A stretch of 64,000 nt of DNA from Aquitalea palustris (GCF_003693445.1 NZ_RFAR01000004.1:62001-126000), one strand, 5' to 3'. Positions 8,917 through 17,948 are shown, counted from the first letter of the stretch. Numbers and translations are program-made. Notes: a model not told the origin generated them from the sequence alone.

Positions 8917-9687
8917 ATGAAAAGCGTATTGATCTTGTTGTTGGCATTGTGTTGCGGCAGGGCGCTGGCCGATGAGCAGATGCTCACGCTCAGCACCCGT
9001 CCGGGCGTGACGCAGCGCCTGTTGTTGCTGGAGCCTGTTGGCAAGCCAGTGGCCAGCCTGATCCTGTTTACCGGTGGTGAGGGCACGCTGAAACTGAGCG
9101 ATAGCGGCCTGCTGCGCGCCGGTGCCGGCAATTTTCTGGTGAGGACCCGCCAGCGCTGGGCGGAGCAGGGCTTTCAGGTGGCGGTGGTGGATGCGCCATC
9201 CGACCATCCGGACAATATCAGCCGCAACGATTTTCGCAGCAGCGCCGAGCATGCGGCAGACATGGCCGTGGTGATCGATGAACTGCGCCGTCGGGCCGCT
9301 GTGCCGGTATGGCTGGTGGGCACCAGCCGTGGCACCACCTCGGCTGCGGCCATCGGCATTCGCCTGCAAGCGCGCGTGGCCGGGCTGGTGTTGACCTCTA
9401 CCATCAATCACGACCGGGGCAATGTCGCGGCCATGGATTTGTCACAGCTCAGCTTGCCGGTATTGCTGGTACAGCACCGGCATGACCAGTGCAAGGAAAG
9501 TCTGCCGGCCAATGTGCAGCCGATACTGGACGGGCTGCTCAAGGCCCAGCCGCGTGCCCTGCTGGAATTTGATGGCGGACAGGATCGGGGCGACCCCTGC
9601 CAGGCCTGGGCTGCACATGGTTATAACGGCATCGAGGATGAAGTCATCGGTCAGATCGCCACCTGGATCAAACAGCATCAGCCCTGA
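8917..9687 (+). CDS. Secreted alpha/beta-hydrolase
   Basis: Exported hydrolase of unknown substrate, 256 residues. The signal peptide is MKSVLILLLALCCGRALA. The nucleophile elbow is GTSRG with Ser137, followed by a likely acid in VQHRHDQC and a His in WAAHGYNGIE, so the triad looks complete. Extra cysteines (DQC and DPC) may form a disulfide in the periplasm. A GAGGGAGGC ribosome site precedes the ATG. Fifty bases separate it from ltaE on the same strand, so co-transcription is possible. Confidence 0.8.
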   Translation: MKSVLILLLALCCGRALADEQMLTLSTRPGVTQRLLLLEPVGKPVASLILFTGGEGTLKLSDSGLLRAGAGNFLVRTRQRWAEQGFQVAVVDAPSDHPDNISRNDFRSSAEHAADMAVVIDELRRRAAVPVWLVGTSRGTTSAAAIGIRLQARVAGLVLTSTINHDRGNVAAMDLSQLSLPVLLVQHRHDQCKESLPANVQPILDGLLKAQPRALLEFDGGQDRGDPCQAWAAHGYNGIEDEVIGQIATWIKQHQP

Positions 9688-9762
9688 GCTGGGTTCCGCT
9701 TGCCGCTGTGGCCTGCTCCCGTGTCGGAGAGGGCGGCCATGCGCCGGGCTGGCCCTGCTGTT

Positions 9763-10077
9763 TCAGTCGTACACCACGGTGACGATGGCTTTGGCCGGAC
9801 TGATCATCAGCTTGGTACTGGTCAGGGATGCCGGCACGTAGCGGGATACCCTCACCGACTGGGTGGCTGCCGGGCCGGCACAGCCGGGATTGGCTGCGCT
9901 TTCGCGTGCCATTTTGTAGGCGGTCGGGTGCTGGGCATAGCTCATCCAGGTTTCTGCCGGAATGGTACAGGGTGTATTGACGATGGCGCCATGAAAAGTA
10001 AGGGAGCCACTGCTGGCCGAGGCCACATGGCTGAACAGCAGGACAAGCAAGCCGCAGGCAAACAGGATATTTTTCAT
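9763..10077 (-). CDS. Small exported fimbrin-like protein
   Basis: A 104-residue exported protein. Signal peptide MKNILFACGLLVLLFSHVASA is followed by GSLTFHGAIVNTPCTI, which matches the opening beta strand and first cysteine of type 1 pilus subunits, and the C-terminus KAIVTVVYD resembles the alternating strand that ends such subunits. The mature chain is only about 83 residues against about 150 for normal fimbrins, so the central sheet is missing or reduced. No chaperone or usher gene is nearby. It may be a degenerate or miniature subunit, or an unrelated small beta-protein; the resemblance is by eye only. Confidence 0.6.
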   Translation of the reverse strand: MKNILFACGLLVLLFSHVASASSGSLTFHGAIVNTPCTIPAETWMSYAQHPTAYKMARESAANPGCAGPAATQSVRVSRYVPASLTSTKLMISPAKAIVTVVYD

Positions 10078-10446
10078 GACATTTCCAATATTTTTAAGTA
10101 AATAGATTGATAGATAGAGAAATTTCTGAATGATTTATAGGAAAATAATCAATTTGCCGCCAGCCCTTGATTGTTTGTGTTTTCCTATAAATTCTTTTAT
10201 TGGTTTCTATCAATATCGCAGCTTTGAGTTGTGCATTTACAAAGATGCCTTTATTTGACATTGATGACTTAATAATTAGAACGTAAATAGGGCTGGTGTG
10301 TTGACCTTTTTGCAAAAAATAGAGTTTTTGCACGGAAATTACCGTCCTTAAGGACGGTTTTTCTTGGCCTGCTTGTCGCGTGTTTGATTCATAGCTGCCG
10401 AGCGTCGGTGCTAAGCTGTGCGCCTGTCTGAATTTCTGGTTCTGTC
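10078..10446. other. AT-rich gap with no convincing gene
   Basis: This stretch is much richer in A and T than its neighbours up to about 10340. A minus-strand frame of 79 codons exists, but it has no ribosome site or family features and I do not call it. A TTGACA hexamer at 10255-10260 and a hairpin with T run at 10341-10363 are the only signals seen. Confidence 0.6.
10341..10363 (+). terminator. Terminator-like hairpin without an upstream gene
   Basis: ACCGTCC-TTAA-GGACGGT followed directly by TTTTT. On this strand no coding gene ends before it; the next gene starts at 10447. It could end a small RNA or attenuate transcription entering the peptidase gene. Confidence 0.6.
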
Positions 10447-12480
10447 ATGTCCCACCTTCCCGATTCCCACCTGTGGCTGGAAAGCCTCGACGATCCTGCT
10501 GTCCTGCAATGGGTTGCTGCGCAGAACAGCCGCACCCAGGCCCTGCTGGATACCGATGCACGCTATGCGCCCTTGCAGCGCGACATCCTGGCGCACCTGC
10601 GCGATACGCGGCAGATCCCCTTCTTTTCCGAGCACGCAGGCTGGCTGTACAACTTCCATCAGGACGAACACCATCCGCGCGGTATTTACCGGCGTAGCAC
10701 GCTGGCGGCTTACCAGTCCGGTGCGCAGGAGTGGCAAACGGTGCTGGATGTGGATGCACTGGCGGCCGAGGCCGGCAAGGATTGGTTTCTGGATGGGGTG
10801 GCGCATTGCACGGTGGCACCCACGCGGGTACTGGTGCATCTGAGCGAGGGTGGTGGAGATGCCAGCCTGGCCTGGGAATACGATCTGGATGCCGCCGCTT
10901 GGGTGGAGCAGGGCTTGCGCTTTCCCAAGGGCAAGAACCATATCGCCTGGCGTGACCCGGACAGCGTGTTTGTCTGCCCGGGCTGGAAGGGCGCGCCGCT
11001 CACGCGTTCCGGCTACCCCAGCGAAGTCTGGCTGGTGGAGCGGGCGGCCGATGGCCAGCATCAATGGCAGCAACTGTTTGTTGCCCCCAAGGGGGCCATG
11101 ATGGTGGCGGCCTGGCGCTATCTGGATGGCACGGACGGGGTGCTGGACCTGATCGAGGCTGCTGATGGCTTTTACAGTAAGACCTACCATCTGATCGATG
11201 CCGAGCTGCAAACCCGGCCGCTGCCACTGCCGGCCAAGGCGGATATCGAGGGCTATCTGCATGGCCAGTTCATCGTCAAGCTGGCCGAAGACTGGTCGTG
11301 GCAGGGGGTGGTCCATCTGGCCGGCAGCCTGCTGGCGGTACCGTTGAAGCACTTGCTGGGCGGTGAGGGGGTGGTGCAGTGCCTGGTACAGCCGGCGCCG
11401 CGCCTGGCCATCGAGTCGGTGGAAACCACCCGCAGCAGCGTGGTGGTGAACCTGATCGACAATGTGCGCAGCCGTCTGCAGGCGTTTGACCTGCATGGCG
11501 CGCAGTGGCAACCGCGCAGCCTGCCGGTGCCGGATTCCGGGGTGATCGAGTTTGCCGATCAACCCTGGGACAGCGAAGTGCTGTGTTATAGCTTCAGCGA
11601 TTTCCTTAATCCCACCGGCCTGTATCGGCTGGATGTGGCCAGTGGCCAGCAGGAATGCCTGCGTCAGCAGCCTGCCGCCTTTGATGCCAGCCGTTTTGTC
11701 GCCGAGCAATGCTGGGCGACGGCACCGGACGGGGTGGCGATTCCCTATTTCGTGGTACGTGCCCGTGATGTGGTGCTGGATGGCAGCACACCGACCCTGC
11801 TGTATGGCTATGGCGGTTTCGAAGTGCCGATGATGCCCTACTACGTGGAAAACTTTGGCGCACACTGGCTGGAGCAGGGTGGGGCCTTCGTGCTGGCCTG
11901 CATCCGTGGTGGCGGCGAATTCGGTCCCGGCTGGCATCAGGCTGCGCAAGGGGTCAAGCGCCCGGTTTCCTTTGACGACTTCTGCGCGGTGGCCGAAGCT
12001 TTGATTGCCAGCGGGCTGACCTCGCCCGCCCGCCTGGGGATAGAAGGCGGCAGCAATGGCGGCTTGCTGGTGGCGGCCTGCATGGTGCGCCGGCCGGAGC
12101 TGTTCAAGGCGGTGGTGTGCGAAGTGCCGCTGCTGGACATGCTGCGCTACACCGAGCTGCTGGCTGGTGCCAGCTGGATAGACGAATACGGCGATCCGGC
12201 CAATCCGGAAGAGGCGGCGGCGCTGGCCGCCTATTCGCCTTATCACCAGATCAAGCCGGAGGCGGCCTATCCGCTGGCGCTGTTTACCACCAGTGCGCGC
12301 GACGACCGGGTACACCCCGGCCATGCCCGCAAGATGGTGGCGCGCCTGCAAGAGCTGGGCCACGCCGCGCTGCTGATCGAAACCGATGCCGGCGGCCATA
12401 CCGGCAATGCCGGCCAGCAGCAGACTGCCGAAGAGTTGGCGCGGGTGCTGGTGTATCTGTATCAGCGGCTGATGGACTGA
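10447..12480 (+). CDS. Prolyl oligopeptidase family serine peptidase (S9)
   Basis: Cytoplasmic peptidase of 677 residues cutting short peptides, probably after proline or basic residues. The N-terminal two-thirds form a beta-propeller; the C-terminal catalytic domain has GGSNGG with Ser536, the DDRVHPGHA acid motif near 619-620 and His651 in GGHTGN. The YGYGGF and CIRGGGEFGPGWHQ blocks are typical of S9A enzymes. No signal peptide is visible. The ATG at 10447 fits the conserved N-terminal start of the propeller domain, though the ribosome site is weak. Subfamily (prolyl endopeptidase versus oligopeptidase B-like) is uncertain. Confidence 0.88.
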   Translation: MSHLPDSHLWLESLDDPAVLQWVAAQNSRTQALLDTDARYAPLQRDILAHLRDTRQIPFFSEHAGWLYNFHQDEHHPRGIYRRSTLAAYQSGAQEWQTVLDVDALAAEAGKDWFLDGVAHCTVAPTRVLVHLSEGGGDASLAWEYDLDAAAWVEQGLRFPKGKNHIAWRDPDSVFVCPGWKGAPLTRSGYPSEVWLVERAADGQHQWQQLFVAPKGAMMVAAWRYLDGTDGVLDLIEAADGFYSKTYHLIDAELQTRPLPLPAKADIEGYLHGQFIVKLAEDWSWQGVVHLAGSLLAVPLKHLLGGEGVVQCLVQPAPRLAIESVETTRSSVVVNLIDNVRSRLQAFDLHGAQWQPRSLPVPDSGVIEFADQPWDSEVLCYSFSDFLNPTGLYRLDVASGQQECLRQQPAAFDASRFVAEQCWATAPDGVAIPYFVVRARDVVLDGSTPTLLYGYGGFEVPMMPYYVENFGAHWLEQGGAFVLACIRGGGEFGPGWHQAAQGVKRPVSFDDFCAVAEALIASGLTSPARLGIEGGSNGGLLVAACMVRRPELFKAVVCEVPLLDMLRYTELLAGASWIDEYGDPANPEEAAALAAYSPYHQIKPEAAYPLALFTTSARDDRVHPGHARKMVARLQELGHAALLIETDAGGHTGNAGQQQTAEELARVLVYLYQRLMD

Positions 12481-12540
12481 AGCCATCGTCATGACGCCTG
12501 GCTGGTGCTAGTCTGGGCGTTTCCTGCCGAGGAGACGCCC

Positions 12541-13251
12541 GTGATCACCTTGTATGTGTTTGGCCCGGCCTTTGGCCTGCCCGATGCCAGCCCGTTTGTC
12601 ATCAAGGCCGAGATGCTGCTCAAGCTATCCGGCCTGCCGTATCGCAAGCTGCGTGGCAGCATGCGCCGTGCACCCAAGGGCAAGCTGCCCTATATCGACG
12701 ACGCCGGCACGCAAGTGCCGGATTCCACACTGATCCGCCTGCATCTGGCCGAGCGGCATGGCATCACGCTGGACGCCGGGCTGTCGGAGACCGACAAGGC
12801 GCTGGCCTGGAGCGTGGAGTGCCTGTGCAGCGATCATCTGTACTGGTGTGCGGTACATGAACGCTGGCTGGACGACGCCACCTTCGCGCTGGGGCCGGCG
12901 CTGTTTTTCCAGCGCCTGCCATTTTTGCTGCGTGGCCTCGTCACCCGCATGATCCGGCGCAAGGTGCGTGGCAATCTGCATGGTCAGGGCCTGGGCCGCT
13001 TCAGCCCGGCCGAGCGCCAGCGGCTGTTACAGCTGGATATCAGCAGCCTGGCGACCTTGCTGGGCGATAAGCCCTATATGCTGGGTGCAGCTCCGAGCTG
13101 GCTGGATGCTACGGTGTTTGCCTTTCTCGCGTCGACCTGGCTGGCCACACTGGGCGACACCCCCTGCAAGCAGGCGGTGCGGCAGCATCCCAATCTGCAG
13201 GCTTATGTCGAGCGGCTGCGCCGGCAATACTTTCCCGACTGGACGGCCTGA
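12541..13251 (+). CDS. Glutathione S-transferase-like protein (FAXC/metaxin-type N-domain)
   Basis: Thioredoxin-fold protein of 236 residues. The N-terminal VITLYVFGPAFGLPDASPF and LPYIDD match GST_N_4-type domains of the failed-axon-connections family; the C-terminal half is helical with WLDATVFAFL, a GST_C pattern. The GTG at 12541 is chosen since GAGGAG lies seven bases before it and the thioredoxin strand starts directly after. It follows the peptidase by 60 bases and precedes a GNAT gene on the same strand. Substrate unknown. Confidence 0.8.
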   Translation: MITLYVFGPAFGLPDASPFVIKAEMLLKLSGLPYRKLRGSMRRAPKGKLPYIDDAGTQVPDSTLIRLHLAERHGITLDAGLSETDKALAWSVECLCSDHLYWCAVHERWLDDATFALGPALFFQRLPFLLRGLVTRMIRRKVRGNLHGQGLGRFSPAERQRLLQLDISSLATLLGDKPYMLGAAPSWLDATVFAFLASTWLATLGDTPCKQAVRQHPNLQAYVERLRRQYFPDWTA

Positions 13252-13310
13252 ACATGACTGGCGCGTTTCTTGCACAGCACAGCAGCATCATCCCGCCGCA
13301 GACCCTGAGC

Positions 13311-13841
13311 ATGAGTCAAGATATCCACATCCGTCCGGCCACGCTGGCCGACGCCGCCAGCATCGTGGCGATTTACAATCCCTACGTGCTGGACACCACC
13401 ATCAGTTTTGAAGAACAACCGGTGACCGTGCCGGAAATGGCCGAGCGCATACGCAAGGTGGGTGAGCAGGGCCTGCCCTGGCTGGTGGTGGAACTACATG
13501 GCGAGCTGCTGGGCTATGCCTATGCCACGCGCTGGCGGGTGCGCCACGCTTATCGCTTTGCGGTGGAAACCTCGGTGTATTTTGCCGCGGCCGCCCGTGG
13601 CCAGGGGCTGGGTAGCCGGCTGTACCGTGCCTTGCTGCAAGCGTTGCGTGCGCTGGGCGTGCATGTGGCCATTGGCGGCATTGCCCTGCCCAATCCGGCC
13701 AGCGCGGCGCTGCATGAGGGGCTGGGTTTCCGCCAGGTGGCCACATTCCACGAAGTAGGCTGGAAGGCAGGTCGTTGGCTGGATGTGGGCTATTGGGAGC
13801 TCAAGCTCAATGATGGCCCGCCACCGCCGGATGCCGGCTGA
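13311..13841 (+). CDS. GNAT N-acetyltransferase (phosphinothricin acetyltransferase-like)
   Basis: Acetyl-CoA-dependent N-acetyltransferase of 176 residues from this start. IRPATLADAASIVAIYNPYV and TTISFEE are the opening blocks of the Pat/Bar/YwnH group, and the acetyl-CoA loop reads ARGQGLGSRLYRALL. GLGFRQVATFHEVGWK is the usual C-terminal block. An upstream ATG at 13254, three bases after the GST-like stop, would add 19 residues; I prefer 13311 on family length, but neither has a good ribosome site. Substrate may be an amino acid analogue such as methionine sulfone. Confidence 0.82.
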   Translation: MSQDIHIRPATLADAASIVAIYNPYVLDTTISFEEQPVTVPEMAERIRKVGEQGLPWLVVELHGELLGYAYATRWRVRHAYRFAVETSVYFAAAARGQGLGSRLYRALLQALRALGVHVAIGGIALPNPASAALHEGLGFRQVATFHEVGWKAGRWLDVGYWELKLNDGPPPPDAG

Positions 13842-13957
13842 CCGCGCGCTCTGCGCTGTTGTGGCGCCACCACCTCACCAGGATGGTGCGTGCAAACCCT
13901 TGGACAGCTGCCGCGCTTTGTGACAAATTTGATCAAATACTCACAAAAGGAGCAGAC

Positions 13958-14320
13958 ATGACACAGGCCAGCGACATCATCGTGTTTCAACGCAATCCGG
14001 TACGGGTCGAGCAATTCAACGCGGCGGACGAGCGCCGTATCGAAGGCGAATGCGCCCAGACCGTGGAGAACCATTATTCCGACCCCAGCGGCCAGTTTCA
14101 TGCCGGTATCTGGAGTGGCGGCCGTGGCAGCTGGAAGGTGAAATACAGCGAGCACGAATTCTGCACCCTGCTGGAGGGCTATGTGCGCCTGACCGACAAG
14201 CAGGGCGGCAGCGTGGAGCTGTATGCCGGCGACCATTTCGTCATTCCGGCAGGGTTCGAAGGGGTATGGGAAGTGCTGGAGCCGGCGCGCAAGACCTACG
14301 CCATCTTCGAGGCCAAATAG
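13958..14320 (+). CDS. Cupin-domain protein (DUF861 type)
   Basis: Single small cupin of 120 residues. The barrel motifs are visible as SEHEFCTLLEGYVRLTD and GDHFVIPAGFEGVWEVLEP. The ATG at 13958 follows AAAAGGAGCAGAC, an excellent ribosome site; the frame upstream is not conserved-looking. Family members bind small acids or metals, some act as (S)-ureidoglycine-type enzymes, so function is open. It is closed by a hairpin shared with yceH. Confidence 0.82.
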   Translation: MTQASDIIVFQRNPVRVEQFNAADERRIEGECAQTVENHYSDPSGQFHAGIWSGGRGSWKVKYSEHEFCTLLEGYVRLTDKQGGSVELYAGDHFVIPAGFEGVWEVLEPARKTYAIFEAK

Positions 14321-14338
14321 TCCCGCCTTGCCGGACAA

Positions 14339-14368
14339 AGCAAAGCCCCGCACTGACGGGGCTTTGCT
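14339..14368. terminator. Hairpin between convergent cupin and yceH genes
   Basis: Perfect 12-bp stem AGCAAAGCCCCG/CGGGGCTTTGCT with a six-base loop. T runs are short on both sides, so strength is uncertain. Confidence 0.65.
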
Positions 14369-14443
14369 ATTGGCGATCAAGGGCAAGACTTGAGGCGGCT
14401 CACAGGATAGCGCAGCGCCGCATCAGGTTTTTGTTCGCGGTTC

Positions 14444-15073
14444 TTATTCGCCCAGGCTTTGCTCCAGTTGCTGCAGCCGGGCCTTGAGCGCGGCCACTTC
14501 GGCTTCCAGTGCCGCTACCCGCCCGGCGACACCGACATCGATGATGGCAGCAGCGCTGATTTCATTCGGGCCGGGTTCGCCACTCAGCAAGTGGCACCAG
14601 CGCGCTTCGCGCTCACCCGGCTGGCGCGGCAGTTTCATGACCAGCGGCGGGTATTTGTCGGCCAGCGCTTCCAGCGCGCTTTCTACTTCCTCCACACCGC
14701 CAAAGCTGTAGATGCGGCCGGAGCGGGTGCGGATTTCCGCGCTGGTCTGCGGGCCGCGCAGCATCAGCAGCGCCAGTGCGGCCTGCCGCGCGCCATCGAT
14801 ATTCCATTCATAGTTCAGGCGATGTTCATACTTGGCGACCCGGCTGCCGGCCGGCAGCCGCTCGGTGACCAGTTTTTTCGCCATCAGGCTGGCCAGTGCG
14901 GCGCTCAGCTCGGCATCGGACAACTGCATCACCGGCTCGCGGCTGGTGAGCTGATTGCAGGCGGAAGACAGGCTGTTCAGCGTCAGCGGGTAGGCATCGG
15001 GTGTCAGCGCCTGTTTCTCGACCAGTGCGCCCAGTACCCGCACTTCCGCGGCATCCAGTTGGTGTGTATCCAT
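14444..15073 (-). CDS. YceH family protein (DUF480)
   Basis: Cytoplasmic protein of 209 residues with two predicted winged-helix domains. The diagnostic start VRVLGALVEKQALTPDAYPLTLN and the second-domain LALLMLRGPQTSAEIR are present, and the C-terminus is a short coiled coil (VAALEAEVAALKARLQQLE). The ATG at 15073 has GGGAGC before it. In enterobacteria yceH lies with murJ; here it is downstream of a BCCT transporter, 76 bases away on the same strand. Molecular role is unknown; DNA binding is plausible from the fold. Confidence 0.9.
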   Translation of the reverse strand: MDTHQLDAAEVRVLGALVEKQALTPDAYPLTLNSLSSACNQLTSREPVMQLSDAELSAALASLMAKKLVTERLPAGSRVAKYEHRLNYEWNIDGARQAALALLMLRGPQTSAEIRTRSGRIYSFGGVEEVESALEALADKYPPLVMKLPRQPGEREARWCHLLSGEPGPNEISAAAIIDVGVAGRVAALEAEVAALKARLQQLEQSLGE

Positions 15074-15149
15074 CTTGTGCTCCCTTGTTGCAATGCGCAC
15101 ATCATCGCACCAAGCGCGCCTGGCAACCAAGCTTTGTCGCCGCCACCGC

Positions 15150-16688
15150 TCAGCGTGGTGCTTGCTGTTGCGCCAGCAGGGCATCCAGCTGGTGCAGGCG
15201 CTGGATCTCGCGCAGGCGGGCGGCATCCTCATCTTCGGCCAGGGCCTTGTACAGCGAAACCGCCATGCCGATCATGATCAGCATGAAGGGCAGCGCCGCC
15301 ACGATGGACATGGTCTGCAAACCCTTCAGCCCGCCGCTGGACAACAGCACCAGGGCAATGGCCGACAGCAGCACGCCCCAGATCAGCTTGACCCGGTGTC
15401 CCGGATTGAGCGAGCCGCCAGAGGACAGCATGCCCAGCACAAAGGTGGCGGAATCGGCCGAGGTGACGAAGAAACTGACCACCAGCAACATGGCCAGCAT
15501 GGACAGCGCCCGCCCACCCGGCAGGTAGTCGAACATCACGTATAGCGCGGTGGAGACATCCTGTTTCACCGCGCTGACCAGGTCGGCCCCGCCAAACAGT
15601 TGCAGTTCCAGTGCCGTGCCGCCGAACACGGCAAACCAGACAAAGCTGGCCAGGGCCGGCACCAGCATCACACCCACCACGAATTCGCGAATGGTGCGTC
15701 CGCGTGAAACACGGGCAATGAACATGCCGACGAAGGGCGCCCAGGTCACCCACCAGGCCCAGTAAAACAGCGTCCAGCTGGCAATCCAGCTGCTCTGGCT
15801 GAAGGGCGACATGCGCAGGCTCATGCTGGTGAGATTGCCCAGATAATCACCGAAGGTGGTGGTGAAGGTATCAAAGATAAAACCGCTGGGGCCCAGTATC
15901 ACCAGCAGCAGCATCAAGCCGCAGGCCAGCAGGATGTTGAGATTGGACAGCCACTTGATACCGCGCGACAGGCCGGTGAGTGAGGACAGCAAAAACAGCA
16001 CGGTAGCGATGGCGACGATGGCAAAGGTCAGCCAGGGCGACGCCTGCAGTCCGAACAGCATTTGCAGTCCGCTTTCGATCTGCAAGGTGCCAAAGCCCAG
16101 CGAAGTGGCCACGCCGAATACCGTCGCCAGCACGGCCAGGGTATCAATTGCCTTGCCGATGGGGCCATCCACCCGCGCACCCAGTAGCGGACGGAATGCC
16201 GCACTGATCAGGCCGGGGGTGCCACGGTTGAATTTGAAATAGGCCAGGATCAGGCCCATCAGGCTGTAAATGGCCCAGGGGTGCAGGCCCCAGTGGAAGA
16301 AGGCATAACGCATGGCGGCACGTGCTGCATCAGCAGACTGTGGCGTCACGGCAGCATTAGCCGGCGTGGCAAAGTGGGACAGCGGCTCGGCCACCCCCCA
16401 GAACACCAGGCCTATGCCCATGCCGGCAGAAAACAGCATGGCAAACCAGCTGCCACGGGAAAACTCCGGCTCCTCATCTGCTTTGCCCAGCCGGATATGG
16501 CCGAAACGGCCAAAGGCCAGATACAGCGCAAACACCAGAAAGCCGAAGACGCTGAGCAGGTAAAACCAGCCGAAGCGGGAAATGGTATAGGCCAGCAGGG
16601 CGGCGGTGGAGTCGGCCAGCTGTTGGGGGGCGAGTGCGCCGAATAGCACAAACAGGGCAGTCAGTAACAGGGATAGTCGCAAGACCAA
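15150..16688 (-). CDS. BCCT family betaine/choline/carnitine transporter
   Basis: Sodium- or proton-coupled symporter for compatible solutes, 512 residues, about 12 membrane segments. The tryptophan-rich family signature is WAWWVTWAPFVGMFIARVSRGR, quoted here in part: WAWWVTWAPF then GMFIARVSRGRTIREF. The glycine stretch MGIGLVFWGVAEPLSHF is also typical. Translation most likely starts at a TTG at 16688 behind AAGGAGACAAGC. The short hydrophilic C-terminal tail is charged and might sense osmotic state as in BetP, though it is brief. Substrate among betaine, choline and carnitine cannot be fixed. Confidence 0.9.
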   Translation of the reverse strand: MVLRLSLLLTALFVLFGALAPQQLADSTAALLAYTISRFGWFYLLSVFGFLVFALYLAFGRFGHIRLGKADEEPEFSRGSWFAMLFSAGMGIGLVFWGVAEPLSHFATPANAAVTPQSADAARAAMRYAFFHWGLHPWAIYSLMGLILAYFKFNRGTPGLISAAFRPLLGARVDGPIGKAIDTLAVLATVFGVATSLGFGTLQIESGLQMLFGLQASPWLTFAIVAIATVLFLLSSLTGLSRGIKWLSNLNILLACGLMLLLVILGPSGFIFDTFTTTFGDYLGNLTSMSLRMSPFSQSSWIASWTLFYWAWWVTWAPFVGMFIARVSRGRTIREFVVGVMLVPALASFVWFAVFGGTALELQLFGGADLVSAVKQDVSTALYVMFDYLPGGRALSMLAMLLVVSFFVTSADSATFVLGMLSSGGSLNPGHRVKLIWGVLLSAIALVLLSSGGLKGLQTMSIVAALPFMLIMIGMAVSLYKALAEDEDAARLREIQRLHQLDALLAQQQAPR

Positions 16689-17099
16689 GCTTGTCTCCTT
16701 TTATCGGTCAGCCAGCAGATAGCCGGGCAGGGCGGTATCGGCTGGCAGGATGGGCAAGGCGGTCACCCGGGCAGGCGCAGGGGCGCTGCGGGTGGCCGGC
16801 GGATGGTGTGGCTGCCGTGGCATGGCAAGTCACGATGCAACACGGCGAGGCAGTCTGAAACGGGCGGCTGTGGCTAGGCGGCCCTTATGGATAACTGAAT
16901 GAATTCAAGATATTGCCTTTTTACCTTATCATTATTAGTAAATTGATGTAAACAAATATACTGAATCAGCTAATTGCCGCAGCAGCGCTGGCCAGCGCTT
17001 TGCCTTGCAGCTGGGGGGCTGCCTAACGGATGGATGCTTGACAGCATGCGGCGGACTGGCCAACCTGTCGCCTTTCGAAAAGCATGCAAGGAAACGGTG
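16689..17099. other. Intergenic gap upstream of the TlyA-like gene
   Basis: No gene is supported here. The right half turns AT-rich (about 16890-16975). A TATACT hexamer at 16957-16962, with TTAGTA 16 bases upstream, is a possible -10/-35 pair for the methyltransferase gene starting at 17100; the -35 is poor. Confidence 0.4.
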
Positions 17100-17852
17100 A
17101 TGAAGCGGGTGGATCTTCTGTTGGTGGAACAAGGACTTGCCACTTCCCGGACGGCGGCACAAAGCCTGCTGGAAAGCGGCCGGGTCAGCCTGGACGGCCA
17201 GGTCATCAGCAAGGCCAGCTCAAAGTTTCCCGCTGGCACACCCTTGCAGGTCAGGCCGGATCCGGCCGACCGCTTCGTCTCCCGTGGCGGGCAAAAGCTG
17301 GATGGGGCCTTGCGCCAGGCCGGGCTGGACATCACCGGCTGGCGGGTACTGGATGTAGGACAGTCTACCGGCGGCTTTACCGATTGCGCCCTGCAGGCCG
17401 GAGCCGAGTATGTGGTGGGCGTGGATGTGGGCCATGATCAGTTGCACCCCAGGCTATGGGATGATCCGCGCGTGCGCTGTTTTGAAGGGGTGAACGCACG
17501 CGCGCTGGATAGCCGCACCCTGTTGCAGGCCAATGATGGCCAGCCATTCGATCTGATGGTGTGCGATGTGTCGTTTATCTCGCTGACGCTGATCCTGCCA
17601 TCGGCCCTGCCTTTGCTGGGCGAGAGCGGCCGTTTGCTGGGCCTGGTCAAACCGCAGTTCGAGGTGGGGCGTGGCGCGCTGGGCCATGGTGGCATCGTGC
17701 GCGATGAAAGCCTGTTCGCCGGGGTGCAGGAAAAGATCAGCAATTGTCTGGATGAACTGGACTGGGAGGTGGAGCAGTGGTTTGACAGCCCGCTGACCGG
17801 TGCTGATGGCAACCGCGAGTTCTTTGTGCTGGCACGCCGGGCGGTTTATTGA
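17100..17852 (+). CDS. tlyA: TlyA family rRNA (cytidine-2'-O)-methyltransferase
   Basis: SAM-dependent RNA methyltransferase, formerly called hemolysin A, 250 residues. The N-terminal S4 RNA-binding domain covers about residues 3-62 (RVDLLLVEQGLATSR, ESGRVSLDGQ). The FtsJ-type Rossmann domain begins with VLDVGQSTGGFTDCALQAGA and continues with VCDVSFISL and LVKPQFEVGR. The ATG at 17100 is preceded by AAGGAAACGGTG and begins exactly at the S4 fold. In the homologue of Mycobacterium the targets are 16S C1409 and 23S C1920; that is family knowledge and may differ here. Confidence 0.9.
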   Translation: MKRVDLLLVEQGLATSRTAAQSLLESGRVSLDGQVISKASSKFPAGTPLQVRPDPADRFVSRGGQKLDGALRQAGLDITGWRVLDVGQSTGGFTDCALQAGAEYVVGVDVGHDQLHPRLWDDPRVRCFEGVNARALDSRTLLQANDGQPFDLMVCDVSFISLTLILPSALPLLGESGRLLGLVKPQFEVGRGALGHGGIVRDESLFAGVQEKISNCLDELDWEVEQWFDSPLTGADGNREFFVLARRAVY

Positions 17853-17861
17853 GCGCACAAA

Positions 17862-17895
17862 GAAAATCCGCAGAGGCATCGCGCACTCTGCGGAT
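17862..17895 (-). terminator. Terminator of the universal stress protein gene
   Basis: A 10-bp stem ATCCGCAGAG/CTCTGCGGAT with a 10-base loop; read on the minus strand it is followed by TTTTCTTT. It lies about 50 bases after the usp stop. Confidence 0.75.
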
Positions 17896-17948
17896 GGCAC
17901 CGGCCACCTTGCCTGTGGCCTGACGGTGCGGTGGGATCTTGGGGGGCT

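Noticed and set aside
10094-10333. Minus-strand frame of 79 codons in the AT-rich gap
   Set aside because: No ribosome site, no recognisable family, and low-complexity composition; probably chance in AT-rich DNA.
16848-16858. Neisseria-type DNA uptake sequence
   Set aside because: Only a partial match (CAGTCTGAA) was seen, and no repeated copies of GCCGTCTGAA occur in the stretches I checked.
16943-16956. TTGATGTAAACAAA as an FNR box before the TlyA-like gene
   Set aside because: The right half differs at two positions from ATCAA, so the match is too weak.
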